Numbered from the stretch's first letter, positions 44,860-53,397 are shown. The stretch is 64,000 nucleotides of DNA from Paenibacillus sp. EZ-K15 (GCF_002573715.1 NZ_PDHM01000017.1:1-64000); one strand, 5' to 3'. Numbers and translations: made by a program. The notes: generated by a model not told the origin, from the sequence alone.

Positions 44860-45318
44860 TTAATTGGTCTTACTAGATTCTTTCATCTGTTGAATCTGGC
44901 TGTTCAGCTTCTGCAGCACTTGAACAAACGCAAGTCGTTCTGATTCCGTGAGCTCTGCCTGCAGTTCCTCCATAAATCGATCTTTCTCCGCTTTAAACAT
45001 CGCTACTTTTCTCTTGCCTTCTTCGGTTAGCTGAACTAACGTAATCCGGTTATCGCTCTCACATCTAGTTCGCAGAAGTATTCCTTCCGCTTCCAACTGC
45101 TGAACATGACGGGTCACCGCAGCAGGATCAATAGACACTGCCTTCTGCAGATCCGATTGGCTAATTTCGCCACCCGTCAGTTTGCATAGGAGTTCGAGCC
45201 GATTGGGACTAACTCCAGCACATCGTTCAAACCGGGTCGCTATATGCTTGTTTAAATGCATTAGCAAGTACAGCAGGTCTTCTGTATGACATGTAGAGAT
45301 GATAAATACCTCCTTCAA
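44860..45318 (-). CDS. MarR family regulator of the nitroreductase operon
   Basis: The winged-helix core is SQSDLQKAVSIDPAAVTRHV, LEAEGILLRTRCESDNRITL and LTEEGKRKVAMF. The open frame starts at TTG 45318, but the strong AAGGAGG at 45309-45315 lies inside it, and no ATG, GTG or TTG follows at a usable distance. An ATC at 45300 has the right 8-base spacing. The true start is thus uncertain (459 bases at most). Two palindromes just upstream are probable autoregulatory operators. Confidence 0.85.
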   Translation of the reverse strand: MKEVFIISTCHTEDLLYLLMHLNKHIATRFERCAGVSPNRLELLCKLTGGEISQSDLQKAVSIDPAAVTRHVQQLEAEGILLRTRCESDNRITLVQLTEEGKRKVAMFKAEKDRFMEELQAELTESERLAFVQVLQKLNSQIQQMKESSKTN

Positions 45319-45321
45319 TTC

Positions 45322-45350
45322 ATTGACTCGTCAATAATTGATGGGTCAAT
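45322..45350. promoter_or_regulatory. Two tandem MarR operators
   Basis: ATTGACTCGTCAAT (45322-45335) is a perfect palindrome. ATTGATGGGTCAAT (45337-45350) is a near-identical copy 15 bases on. They sit directly upstream of the MarR gene. Confidence 0.65.
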
Positions 45351-45445
45351 CATATATCTTTATTTACAGAAAATCAAGTCCCCTTGCAGAAAATAAGACC
45401 GACTAAGATTCCGTTCAGGGAACTTCATCGGTCTATTCAGTAATT

Positions 45446-45607
45446 TTAATTACTAGATGGCATCGTCCAACGAGCATTTTTCCTATGATTCGCTACCTGC
45501 ATTGTCCAGCCCCAAGCAGTCCCTTTTCTATTTCCGATACAACCTTCTATACATGGATGAGGTTCATTTCTTCGTGGATAAAACACAAAGTCTTTATGAC
45601 AGATCAT
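45446..45607 (-). CDS. Possible small Cys-rich protein, unrecognised
   Basis: A 53-codon frame starting at an ATG at 45607 encodes MICHKDFVFYPRRNEPHPCI, then EGCIGNRKGTAWGWTMQ, ending in TMPSSN. The open stretch extends 13 codons further up (including NPCNKEIG). The composition with spaced cysteines, Trp and Arg looks protein-like, but the ribosome binding site is poor. It may be a small gene or a gene fragment. The rest of 45351-45684 shows nothing else. Confidence 0.3.
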   Translation of the reverse strand: MICHKDFVFYPRRNEPHPCIEGCIGNRKGTAWGWTMQVANHRKNARWTMPSSN

Positions 45608-45684
45608 CCCAATTTCTTTGTTGCATGGATTTATAAAATCGTCTGGCGATTACCGCCCCTTATATTCTCCATAAAGATCATATG

Positions 45685-46371
45685 TTACTGCCAGCGAAGT
45701 TCTGCAATGACCGGATAATGATCCGAAGCGTCGTAAGGAATAACCCTGGCTGTGGCCAGTTCTGTCGGCATGTTTACAAAGATGTGATCGATCTCCTTAC
45801 CATTTTCCATGGTAGGCAGGTTGTTCTGAAGCGTGACTTTTTTCCATCGGGAGTTCAACCGTTTCATGAAAGGATCGTCCATCTCCATATTAAAGTCCCC
45901 GGCCAGGATCGTCGGTTGTTCCAGTTTCTCTAAAACACTCCAAAGAATTGGATTCTGTTTTATCCGTTCCCTCATATGTACCCCCAAATGCGTATTTACT
46001 ACTGTAACCACGTCTTCATTAATTTGCAGTTTTACCATTAAGATGCTTCTTCTCTCTTTAGACCCGCCAATATACTGAATTTCTTTTGAAATTATCGGAT
46101 AGCGGCTTAAAATAGCGTTTCCATATTGAAAGATAATGAGATTAACGCTAGGAGAGAAACAAGCCTGCATCCCGAGCAGTTTAGCCAGCCTTTTCAGCTG
46201 ATCTCGAAAGCCGCTTCGGGGCATAAAACGGTCCACCCCTTGCAATGCAACAATATCCGGTTGGGCTTTTGTGATCACTTCCGCTATGCGGCTCAAACTT
46301 GCTTTCCCATCTAATCCTTTTCCGTGCCGTATGCTGTAGGACATCACTTTCAGATTGATGTTGTTATCCAT
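45685..46371 (-). CDS. Endonuclease/exonuclease/phosphatase (EEP) family protein with altered metal site
   Basis: This 228-residue protein has most EEP blocks: VVNTHLGVH, ILAGDFNMEMDDP, IDHIFV and the final SDHYPVIAELR. The first two blocks are changed. The usual TYNIHHG reads SYSIRHGKG, and the usual ALQEVD reads ALQGVDRF, so the metal-binding Asn and Glu appear to be Ser and Gly. Hydrolase activity is therefore doubtful. AAAAGGTGA precedes the ATG at 46371. Confidence 0.78.
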   Translation of the reverse strand: MDNNINLKVMSYSIRHGKGLDGKASLSRIAEVITKAQPDIVALQGVDRFMPRSGFRDQLKRLAKLLGMQACFSPSVNLIIFQYGNAILSRYPIISKEIQYIGGSKERRSILMVKLQINEDVVTVVNTHLGVHMRERIKQNPILWSVLEKLEQPTILAGDFNMEMDDPFMKRLNSRWKKVTLQNNLPTMENGKEIDHIFVNMPTELATARVIPYDASDHYPVIAELRWQ

Positions 46372-46814
46372 ATGAATCACCTTTTCCATTTTATCTATCT
46401 AACATTAGTGAAAGTTAATGATCAGATGAAGCGATGAAATCTAACAGCATGCTTAGCCCTGGAACCCTTTGTTATTTTTTCACAAAAGGTCAATATTCAT
46501 AAGTCCCAATTAATGTTAATAACGCTTTATATGAACTACCATCCTTTACCTTAAATAAGATCAAACTTTGAGTTGAGTTACATTCCTGAAACCAAGCTCG
46601 TCCATGACCTCCTTCGCCGGAATACCTGTTAATCTCATTTTAATTGCCTATAATTTCACTTCTAGGAGGTTAATTAATCCTGATATAAAACATGGCTGAT
46701 ACACCGAAGAAGTTCCTATAATGGCGGGTATCGTCAAAAAAGTTTATTCGCTTACTGAACCTTTTGCGCGAAGGGAGCGAATTAAGGGTTGTAACATGTT
46801 CAGGAGGGGCCCCC
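46372..46814. other. Intergenic region without a recognised gene
   Basis: I see no gene, hairpin or operator that can be supported here. Confidence 0.4.
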
Positions 46815-47370
46815 ATGAATGATAAAGAGTTACTTGCCTGGCTTGAAAAAGCGACGCTTGGCGACGAGTCGGCCTTTCAGCTTGTCTATCAGGCGACACA
46901 CCAAGACGTCTATCGAACGGTTGCTTTTCTCGTCTATAACAAACAAGACATTGAGGATATCGTGAATGAAGTTTATATGCGCATGTAGCGGTCGATTCAC
47001 AAGTACGACCCGAACCGGCCGTTCCGGTTTTGGTTGCACGGAATCACGGTCCGTCTTGTCCAGGATTGGAAAAGAAAGGCCTGGCGCCGACTTCGCATCT
47101 TTGAACGTAACCGCCAGATGATTTGCGAACAGTTTGACTGGACGGACATTGCAAACTGAATTGCAACATGAGCTGTTCAACCTTGTCCGTCAGTTGTCGT
47201 ACAAACTACGTGTGGTCGTCATCCTTCGCTATTTTCACGACTATACTCTGGAAGAAATCGCAGACATTCTGCAGATCCCCGTTGGCACAGTGAAATCCAG
47301 GCATCATCTGGCAATGAAAGAACTCCGGAAACGATTCGAAATGACGGGAGGAGACGCGTATGTCCATTGA
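46815..47370 (+). pseudogene. Broken ECF-type sigma factor gene
   Basis: Region 2 is seen as DESAFQLVYQATHQDVYRTV and NKQDIEDIVNEVYMRM, followed by an in-frame TAG at 46986 where a Trp codon is likely ancestral. The same frame continues with RSIHKYDPNRPFRFWLHGIT. A frameshift near 47140-47155 then leads to region 4: SYKLRVVVILRYFHDYTLEE and IADILQIPVGTVKSRHHLAM. One stop and one frameshift make a functional product unlikely. GGAGGGG precedes the ATG, and the partner gene overlaps its end. Confidence 0.8.
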
Positions 47371-47863
47371 CAAGGAATTGCGTGAAGAGCTTCGCCAGGT
47401 GGCCAATTCGATGCACTGCCCACCCGATTTGTATGGACGTGTAAGGCAGTCCTATCAACACTATGTTAACGAAAAGAGAGGTGGATCTCACATGAAAAAA
47501 CGCATGCTCGCAGGTATTATCGCAGTAGCAATCCTGATTCCGTCTGCTGTATTTTCTTCTTCCTATCTAGCCGATGAAATATTCGGAACTGTTGAAGACA
47601 TTGAACAACACGGCGTATCACCTGAAGAGTATCAAGAGATTGAGGGAATGCTGCAAGCCGCAAAAGGCAAGCTCACGGAAGACGAATTCAAGGAGTGTAT
47701 GGAGCTGACCAAGCAGGTGGTGCAATTAAAGCTGAAGATGACCGATGAAAAAGGAGTCAGTCATGAGGAGATGCTGACCCAAGAAGAACAGCAGCAGTTT
47801 GAGCAACTTGCCTCCAAGCTGGCCCCGTACTTCGAGAAGATTAACGGAACCGCCAAGACGTAA
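47360..47863 (+). CDS. Putative anti-sigma/regulatory membrane protein (DUF3600-like)
   Basis: This 167-residue protein has a cytoplasmic N-terminus of about 45 residues, one membrane helix (MLAGIIAVAILIPSAVFSSS) and an outer helical domain rich in Glu, Gln and Lys. The layout resembles DUF3600-type proteins encoded beside ECF sigma factors. Its start overlaps the sigma gene by 11 bases, with GGAGGAGA upstream, so the two were translationally coupled. It is intact although the sigma factor is broken. The exact family is an inference. Confidence 0.6.
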   Translation: MSIDKELREELRQVANSMHCPPDLYGRVRQSYQHYVNEKRGGSHMKKRMLAGIIAVAILIPSAVFSSSYLADEIFGTVEDIEQHGVSPEEYQEIEGMLQAAKGKLTEDEFKECMELTKQVVQLKLKMTDEKGVSHEEMLTQEEQQQFEQLASKLAPYFEKINGTAKT

Positions 47864-47872
47864 GAAATGAAG

Positions 47873-47908
47873 CAGGGACCCGTCCGATGTTGGATGGGGT
47901 CCCTTTTT
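47873..47908 (+). terminator. Terminator of the sigma/anti-sigma unit
   Basis: AGGGACCC and GGGGTCCCT arms with an inner GTCC/GGAT pair are followed by TTTTT. Confidence 0.8.
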
Positions 47909-48078
47909 CACACCGACTCTACCGCGCCCTCCAGACCCTCGCATTTTGTACGTATCGCTTTAAGGCTTAACTTCACCGTATAAGGTCTCTTCTAAATCAT
48001 TTGCCATTAACACAATGTCAGGGGCATCATTATTTCTGTCTCCAACCATTGCATCCAGATGTCCCTGCTAAAGTCCGC

Positions 48079-48480
48079 CTACACTCCTTGCTCCACTTGA
48101 CGGGATAACTCCAATGCATGTTCATCCTTTGATTTTATTAAAGTTCTTAATCCATGTTTAATGATTTTAGGGTTAGTACCATGATTATCTGATATATGCT
48201 TCTGTATCCATGTGAGGACTGCTTCGGGGTTATCTTTTGTTAAATCATTAATATGGTTGGCTACTGACTTTTGAACATAGCGAGAGCTATCACACATTAA
48301 TTTTTCTAGCAAACTCAAATTATTTTGTACATCATTTTTTAATGGAGGAATCTTTTTAGCCCATGGTAGCCGTGGTCGCGTTCCTTCACTTACTAATCTT
48401 CTAACATGTGAGTTAGGGTCCTTTATCCAATTTTGAAAATAAGTCATGCAGCGGTCGCTATAAGGTATATACACACTCAT
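48079..48480 (-). CDS. HEAT-like fragment of a DNA alkylation repair (AlkC/AlkD) protein
   Basis: The 133 residues match the inner part of AlkC/AlkD-type glycosylases: NSHVRRLVSEGTRPRLPWAK, the RYVQKSVANHINDLTKDNPE block and a final HGLRTLIKSKDEHALEL. Full proteins have over 200 residues, and both ends appear to be missing here, so repair activity is unlikely. A start codon is present but the ribosome binding site is weak. It may be a pseudogene remnant. Confidence 0.55.
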   Translation of the reverse strand: MSVYIPYSDRCMTYFQNWIKDPNSHVRRLVSEGTRPRLPWAKKIPPLKNDVQNNLSLLEKLMCDSSRYVQKSVANHINDLTKDNPEAVLTWIQKHISDNHGTNPKIIKHGLRTLIKSKDEHALELSRQVEQGV

Positions 48481-48735
48481 TATGACTCCCTACTCTCTCA
48501 CTTCTTCTTCATAAGTAGATTGATTTTAACATACGTACAGAATGTATGTAAATAATCTTCCAAATTTCTTTTCTAAGTTCCAATAAGAACTTTCTGGAAA
48601 CATCGAGACCAACATTACAAGGGGAGCAACGATATCTTTAGCGCCTAAACTATGGAAAAATCACCACTAGTCACGGTATTCTACGTCTCTGACTTCTTCA
48701 GCCAAAGATTAACGTTTCAGAGAAGGACTCGTCTT

Positions 48736-48754
48736 GATGAATGAATTGTTCATC
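48736..48754. promoter_or_regulatory. Inverted repeat upstream of a sigma-54 promoter
   Basis: GATGAA and TTCATC are separated by seven bases, about 45 bases upstream of the -24 element. It could be an enhancer site for the nearby AAA+ activator. The rest of 48481-48788 holds no gene. Confidence 0.35.
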
Positions 48755-48788
48755 CAAAGAGCCCATATCTCGGAAAATCCCATCTTGA

Positions 48789-48803
48789 TGGCACGAAAAT
48801 TGC
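48789..48803 (+). promoter_or_regulatory. Sigma-54 promoter of the aspartase-fold gene
   Basis: TGGCACGAAAATTGC matches the -24/-12 consensus TGGCAC-N5-TTGC exactly. The -12 element is 50 bases from the ATG. Confidence 0.85.
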
Positions 48804-48852
48804 GTGTATCCCCATAAGGAAATGACGACACAACATTTTCGAAAGGGATGAG

Positions 48853-50010
48853 ATGATGATGTTAAGAATTGAGCGGGATAAGAACGGAGAGGTCAACGTG
48901 CCCTCCCATGCATACTACGGCGTGGAGACGATGCGCGCTGCCGGAGAATATCCCACTGTGAACGCTCGCGTCCATAGCGAATTTATTAAGGCTTTGGCTT
49001 CCGTCAAAAGTGCAGCCGTACGTGCAGGCATAGATCAAAGCATCGTGCCGGAGCGAATCGGAAATCTCATTATGAAGGCGACGGATGAAATCATGGATGG
49101 AAAGCATTCGGAGCAATTTATTACAGATTATATCCATGGTTCTTCAAGCAATATCCTGAATGTGAATATGAACGAGGTGCTTGCCAACCGGGCACTGGAG
49201 CTGATGCTTGAGGATAAAGGAAACTATGCGGTGGTTGATCCAGACATTCACGTGAACGGCCCTCATACAGCCGATTGGATCATTTTGACTACGCTAAATG
49301 TCGCCGCCCATCAACTTTCGCACAAGTTAATCACAGCCATCGAGGGATTAAAGTATCGATTATGGATGGCAAAAGAACTTCTCGAGGGACAACGTCCGGC
49401 CGATTCCGCGGATTCTGTTATGATGGTGTCGACACGACTGATCCGTTCTTTCAGGGAATCCGCGAAGCAGCTGCAGCTCGATGCGACGCCGCTCACGGAA
49501 GCCGCCTCCCGATTAAAGAGAATCCGTATCGATTCCGCACCGGATGCTGCCATGCCCCATTCATATTGCGAATTAACGGAGAGAACCGTCTCTTACTTAA
49601 GACAGATTACCCGTACTGATTATTTTGCAGCAAGTCACTACCAAGATTCTACTTCCGGCAGCAAAAGCGCCTATGCAGACCTTTCATCGGTTCTGAAAAC
49701 ATTGGCTGTTAATCTGTTCAAGCTATGCTGCGATATTCGGAACGCCTTTATGAGTGAGCAGGATATGAATCCGCCGAACCGCATTTACTATGAATCGGCC
49801 GGATTTTTGCATCAGATCTGTATGCAGGTTATTGGATATGACCATATCATCAACCTCGCAGAGGAAGCCGGGATGCCTGATGACGACACCGTTCCTCCGG
49901 TAATCCTCTACCATTTAATGGAGTCGCTTGACATTATGATGAAGGGAATCGGATCGTTTGCAAGTTCGCTGACACGAGAGCAGAATGATGCCGATACAAC
50001 AGCCGACTGA
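48853..50010 (+). CDS. Aspartase/fumarase-fold protein lacking catalytic motifs
   Basis: The first 130 residues follow aspartate ammonia-lyase (YYGVETMRAAGEYPTVNARV, then HGSSSNILNVNMNEVLANRA). All three superfamily active-site blocks are altered. TSTNDV becomes PHTADW, GRTHLQDA becomes GQRPADSA, and the catalytic loop GSSIMPGKVNP is replaced by DMNPPNRIYYESAG, followed by HQICMQVIGYDH. At 385 residues it also lacks the C-terminal domain of the usual 470-residue enzyme. I infer a non-catalytic paralogue. It has a perfect sigma-54 promoter and lies beside rpoN. Confidence 0.75.
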   Translation: MMMLRIERDKNGEVNVPSHAYYGVETMRAAGEYPTVNARVHSEFIKALASVKSAAVRAGIDQSIVPERIGNLIMKATDEIMDGKHSEQFITDYIHGSSSNILNVNMNEVLANRALELMLEDKGNYAVVDPDIHVNGPHTADWIILTTLNVAAHQLSHKLITAIEGLKYRLWMAKELLEGQRPADSADSVMMVSTRLIRSFRESAKQLQLDATPLTEAASRLKRIRIDSAPDAAMPHSYCELTERTVSYLRQITRTDYFAASHYQDSTSGSKSAYADLSSVLKTLAVNLFKLCCDIRNAFMSEQDMNPPNRIYYESAGFLHQICMQVIGYDHIINLAEEAGMPDDDTVPPVILYHLMESLDIMMKGIGSFASSLTREQNDADTTAD

Positions 50011-50047
50011 AGGAAAATGACGCACCCCTCAGGAGGATTGAAAATCA

Positions 50048-50278
50048 AATGGAAGGCTACCCATTAGTTGAGTAGCCTTCCTTCCACACCACCGTACGTA
50101 AGTTCGGTATACGGCGGTTCAATCGCTTAAGTGCAACTTACGCAGGCGCTCGTACCGCGCAGGAAAGTCATAGTATCCTGCCTATAAGAGCTTTTCGTTT
50201 GTAATCGAACGCTGTAATATCGCGCATACGGCTATACGCGGACTTTCATCTCCAAGTTATCGCCCATGCTGGGCGCAC
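50048..50278 (-). mobile_element. Group II (class IIC-like) intron remnant without an ORF
   Basis: The minus strand begins GTGCGCCCAGCATGGGCG, the characteristic 5' end of bacterial group II introns, followed by TTGGAGATGAAAGTCC. Near its end are ACCGCCGTATACCGAAC and TACGTACGGTGGTGTG, typical of the 3' region. A GAAGGCTAC/GTAGCCTTC hairpin that could be domain VI closes it. At 231 bases it has lost the reverse transcriptase and most of the ribozyme. It lies directly behind the rpoN terminator in the same orientation, as class IIC introns do. Confidence 0.65.
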
Positions 50279-50283
50279 CCAAG

Positions 50284-50320
50284 AAAGGGTGTCTCGGAAA
50301 GCTATCCGAGACACCCTTTT
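50284..50320 (-). terminator. Terminator of rpoN
   Basis: AAAGGGTGTCTCGGA and TCCGAGACACCCTTT are perfect arms, directly adjacent to the rpoN stop codon. The intron remnant begins six bases beyond. Confidence 0.85.
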
Positions 50321-51631
50321 CTATCTACGCTTGCGGAACGAGGAGGGCATAATCTGCATTTGTTCCCGATACTTCGCAACCGTTCTTCGAGACAGCCGGA
50401 TTCCCTCCGCTCGCAGCATATCCGCCATATGCTGGTCCGAATAGGGAATGTTTTTATTTTCGGCGTCGATAAGCTCCTTGATTCGGGCTTTAACACTCCG
50501 GGAGGATACACCGCTACCGCCCGTCGTCGATAGTCTAGCGGAGAAAAAATATTTCAGAGGGAGCACACCATGCGGCGTAAGTACGAATTTACCGTTCACC
50601 GCCCGGCTAACGGTCGATTCATGTAGATCCAGTTTGGTGGATATCGTATTCATCTTCATCGGTGCAATTCCCTTGATTCCTTCAACCAGAAACTGTCGCT
50701 GCTCCTCCATAATGGCATTGACAACCCTCATCATTGTCCGGTTCCTCTTCTCCAAGCTCCGAACCAGCCAACGGGCAGATCGGACGCAGCTGCTCAAATA
50801 CGAAGTGGCTTCGGCTGATCCCCGCAACTTAACCCATTCTCGGGAGGAGTTGTTAATGGAGAGCTTGGGGAGATTTTCCGGATGGATCGAAACTATGAAG
50901 CCACCCTCATAGTTTTCGACGATCGCATCCGGAACGATATACTCTGGCTCTAACGAGGCATACGCCAGCCCCGGACGAGGATTCAATCCGCGAATATATT
51001 CCGATGCCGTCCTTGCCGTCTCCATGGGTATGTTCAAAGCCATTGCGATCTTCTCCAGCTTCCCGTATGCCAGCTCCGACATATACCGTTCTGCGACTTC
51101 ATAGGCATACGGAACGGCCGCCGGATCTCTAATAATCTGCAACAGCAGGCATTCCCGCAAATCTCTGCAGCCGACACCGGCAGGCTCTAACGATTGCAAT
51201 GCCTCATGCGCGGTCCGAATAAGCTCTTCTGATACGCCAAGCTTCCGTCTGATTTCGGTGATCGGGATATCCAGATATCCGTCATCACTTAGATTCCCCG
51301 CCATAAATGCCGCAATTCGGTATACCTCCCTTGGCAGGGGGAGCATACGCAGTTGGCTCCTAAGCCTTGACTCCAACGTGTCCTGCGACTGCCTTGCGTT
51401 CCCTAATGGATCCATCTCGTACCCATTGCTGATTGTGGCCCTGCTCCTGTAGCCATAAGCGTCGTAATCCCGTCTGAATTCGAGTTCAAGGACCGGGTTT
51501 TCAGCTTCCTGCTCCTGTAAATACCGGATCAGGTCTTCGGCAGACATGGTTAATATATGAATCGATTGCTTCAGTTCAGGAGTTATTGCCAGCTTCGTGC
51601 TTTGGTCTTGCACTAATTGATAGCCCAGCAA
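50321..51631 (-). CDS. rpoN: RNA polymerase sigma-54 factor
   Basis: Sigma-54 directs polymerase to -24/-12 promoters and needs an AAA+ activator. Region I is Gln/Leu-rich (TPELKQSIHILTMSAEDLIR, YLQEQEAENPVLEL), the core-binding region includes LEPAGVGCRDLRECLL, and the DNA-binding region has KLDLHESTVSRAVNGKFVLT. The RpoN box appears as LSRRTVAKYREQ. At 436 residues it has the normal length for Bacillota. The start is a TTG with GGAGGAGG upstream. It lies between the aspartase-fold gene and rocA. Confidence 0.95.
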   Translation of the reverse strand: MLGYQLVQDQSTKLAITPELKQSIHILTMSAEDLIRYLQEQEAENPVLELEFRRDYDAYGYRSRATISNGYEMDPLGNARQSQDTLESRLRSQLRMLPLPREVYRIAAFMAGNLSDDGYLDIPITEIRRKLGVSEELIRTAHEALQSLEPAGVGCRDLRECLLLQIIRDPAAVPYAYEVAERYMSELAYGKLEKIAMALNIPMETARTASEYIRGLNPRPGLAYASLEPEYIVPDAIVENYEGGFIVSIHPENLPKLSINNSSREWVKLRGSAEATSYLSSCVRSARWLVRSLEKRNRTMMRVVNAIMEEQRQFLVEGIKGIAPMKMNTISTKLDLHESTVSRAVNGKFVLTPHGVLPLKYFFSARLSTTGGSGVSSRSVKARIKELIDAENKNIPYSDQHMADMLRAEGIRLSRRTVAKYREQMQIMPSSFRKRR

Positions 51632-51707
51632 CAGATTCTCCTCCTCCCGCAGGCTCTCTTCAATGAATATACTGTTCCCTCTTGACTATACTCAAAAACA
51701 TTCGAAA

Positions 51708-51768
51708 TGAACATCATGATTTCGTGTCTAATATTTTAGACTATATATGTTGAGCGATCTGATGTTCA
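51708..51768. promoter_or_regulatory. Nested inverted repeats upstream of rpoN
   Basis: TGAACATCA (51708-51716) and TGATGTTCA (51760-51768) form an outer pair. GTCTAATATTTTAGAC (51726-51741) is a palindrome in the middle. It may be the rocA terminator, an operator for rpoN, or both. The inner palindrome recurs behind the activator gene at 56279. Confidence 0.45.
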
Positions 51769-51773
51769 TCCTG

Positions 51774-53321
51774 TTAGAAGCGCTCAGCTACCAGCTTTGC
51801 CTGCGTAAACAACAGCAAATAATCCCGACCGCCGGCTTTTGAATCCGTGCCTGACATATTAAATCCGCCGAAAGGATGCGTTCCGACCAAGGCGCCAGTG
51901 CATTTGCGATTGAAATACAGATTGCCAACGAAAAGTTCGCGTCTTGCCTTCTCCAGATTCGGCCCGCTACGAGAAATGACGGCACCGGTCAAGCCATAAT
52001 CCGTATTGTTGGCATACGCCACCGCCTCATCAAAGGTTTGCGCCTTCGTGAATGTAACTACCGGACCGAATATTTCTTCCCGCGAAATCCGGGCATTCGG
52101 GTCTACATCCGCGAAAATCGTCGGTTCGATGAAGAATCCGTTCGGATCTCCTGTGCCGCCACCAAGGACCAAGCGTCCTTCCTGTTTTCCGATTTCGATA
52201 TACTCCTGAATTTTGTGGTATGCCTTTTCATCAATAACAGGACCTACATCGGTTGCGGCGGCTGCCGGGACACCCATTACCAGCTGACTTGCCTGCTCCA
52301 CTACACGTTGCAGCACGATGTCGTAGACTTTCTCATGGACGATAGCCCTGGAACAAGCCGAACACTTCTGCCCGGAGAAACCGAAGGCGGACAGCGTTAT
52401 GGCGTCCACCGCCAGATCGAGGTCTGCATCCTGATCAACGATGATCGCATCTTTGCCGCCCATTTCCGCAATGACACGTTTGATCCATTTTTGCCCAGGT
52501 TGCGTCTTGGCCGCCCGTTCATTGATGCGGAGTCCAACATCGCGGGAGCCTGTAAAGCTGACGAAACGGGTCAGTGGGTGGTCAACAAGGTAATCGCCGA
52601 CCTCTCCACCCGGTCCAGGAACGAAGTTGACGACGCCTGACGGCAACCCCACCTCTTCGAGCAGTGCCATAAATTTGGCAGCGATGACAGGTGTTGGACT
52701 GGCCGGTTTAAGGACGACGGTATTCCCGGATACAACGGCAGCCATCGTCATGCCTGCCATAATGGCCAATGGAAAGTTCCATGGCGGAATGATGACACCG
52801 ACGCCTAAAGGCAGATAATACAGCTCATTCTCTTCTTCCTGGCTAACCGTTAATGGCTGCGGCTGGCTAAGCCGCTGTATCTCGCGTCCATAGAACTCCA
52901 GGAAATCGATCGCCTCCGCCGTTTCAACATCCGCTTCTACCCGGGTCTTCCCTGCCTCAAATGTCATCAAGGCGGAAAATTCATGTCTGCGCCGGCGCAA
53001 AATAGCTGCTGCCCGGAATAAATAACGTGCACGCTCATTCGGATCAGTCCGCTTCCAAGTCTCAAAGGCAGCTGCAGCCGCCTGCATTGCCTGCTCCGCA
53101 TATTGTACATTCGCCTGAGATACGATACCGACCACCTGAGCTTTATTCGCAGGGTTAATGGAGACGGCTTTGTGCTCAGTCATGATGCGCTCACCTCCGA
53201 TGATTAACGCATACTCTTTGCCAAGTCCTGCTTCCGTCTGCTCAAGTACGCGGTCATATTCCGCATTGTTACGCTCATCCTTAAAGTTAACAAACGACTC
53301 GTTCCTGAATTCAGTTCTCAT
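51774..53321 (-). CDS. rocA: 1-pyrroline-5-carboxylate dehydrogenase
   Basis: RocA oxidises pyrroline-5-carboxylate (glutamate semialdehyde) to glutamate with NAD, the second step of proline use. At 515 residues from the ATG at 53321 it has the length of B. subtilis RocA. Aldehyde-dehydrogenase motifs are present: VIIPPWNFPLAIMAGMTMAA, the active-site Glu in AEMGGKDAIIVD, and the catalytic Cys in FGFSGQKCSACSR. A perfect sigma-54 promoter lies 77 bases upstream, divergent from that of putB. Confidence 0.95.
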   Translation of the reverse strand: MRTEFRNESFVNFKDERNNAEYDRVLEQTEAGLGKEYALIIGGERIMTEHKAVSINPANKAQVVGIVSQANVQYAEQAMQAAAAAFETWKRTDPNERARYLFRAAAILRRRRHEFSALMTFEAGKTRVEADVETAEAIDFLEFYGREIQRLSQPQPLTVSQEEENELYYLPLGVGVIIPPWNFPLAIMAGMTMAAVVSGNTVVLKPASPTPVIAAKFMALLEEVGLPSGVVNFVPGPGGEVGDYLVDHPLTRFVSFTGSRDVGLRINERAAKTQPGQKWIKRVIAEMGGKDAIIVDQDADLDLAVDAITLSAFGFSGQKCSACSRAIVHEKVYDIVLQRVVEQASQLVMGVPAAAATDVGPVIDEKAYHKIQEYIEIGKQEGRLVLGGGTGDPNGFFIEPTIFADVDPNARISREEIFGPVVTFTKAQTFDEAVAYANNTDYGLTGAVISRSGPNLEKARRELFVGNLYFNRKCTGALVGTHPFGGFNMSGTDSKAGGRDYLLLFTQAKLVAERF

Positions 53322-53397
53322 AATTATTACCCACCCTTTTTCGTGTGATTTGGCTGGAAGCGTCAAACCCTATTCCACCGGTCCTCTTGGATAATAA

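Noticed and set aside
45485..45718. 77-codon plus-strand frame
   Set aside because: It is opposite the more protein-like minus-strand frame at 45446-45607 and overlaps the end of the EEP gene.
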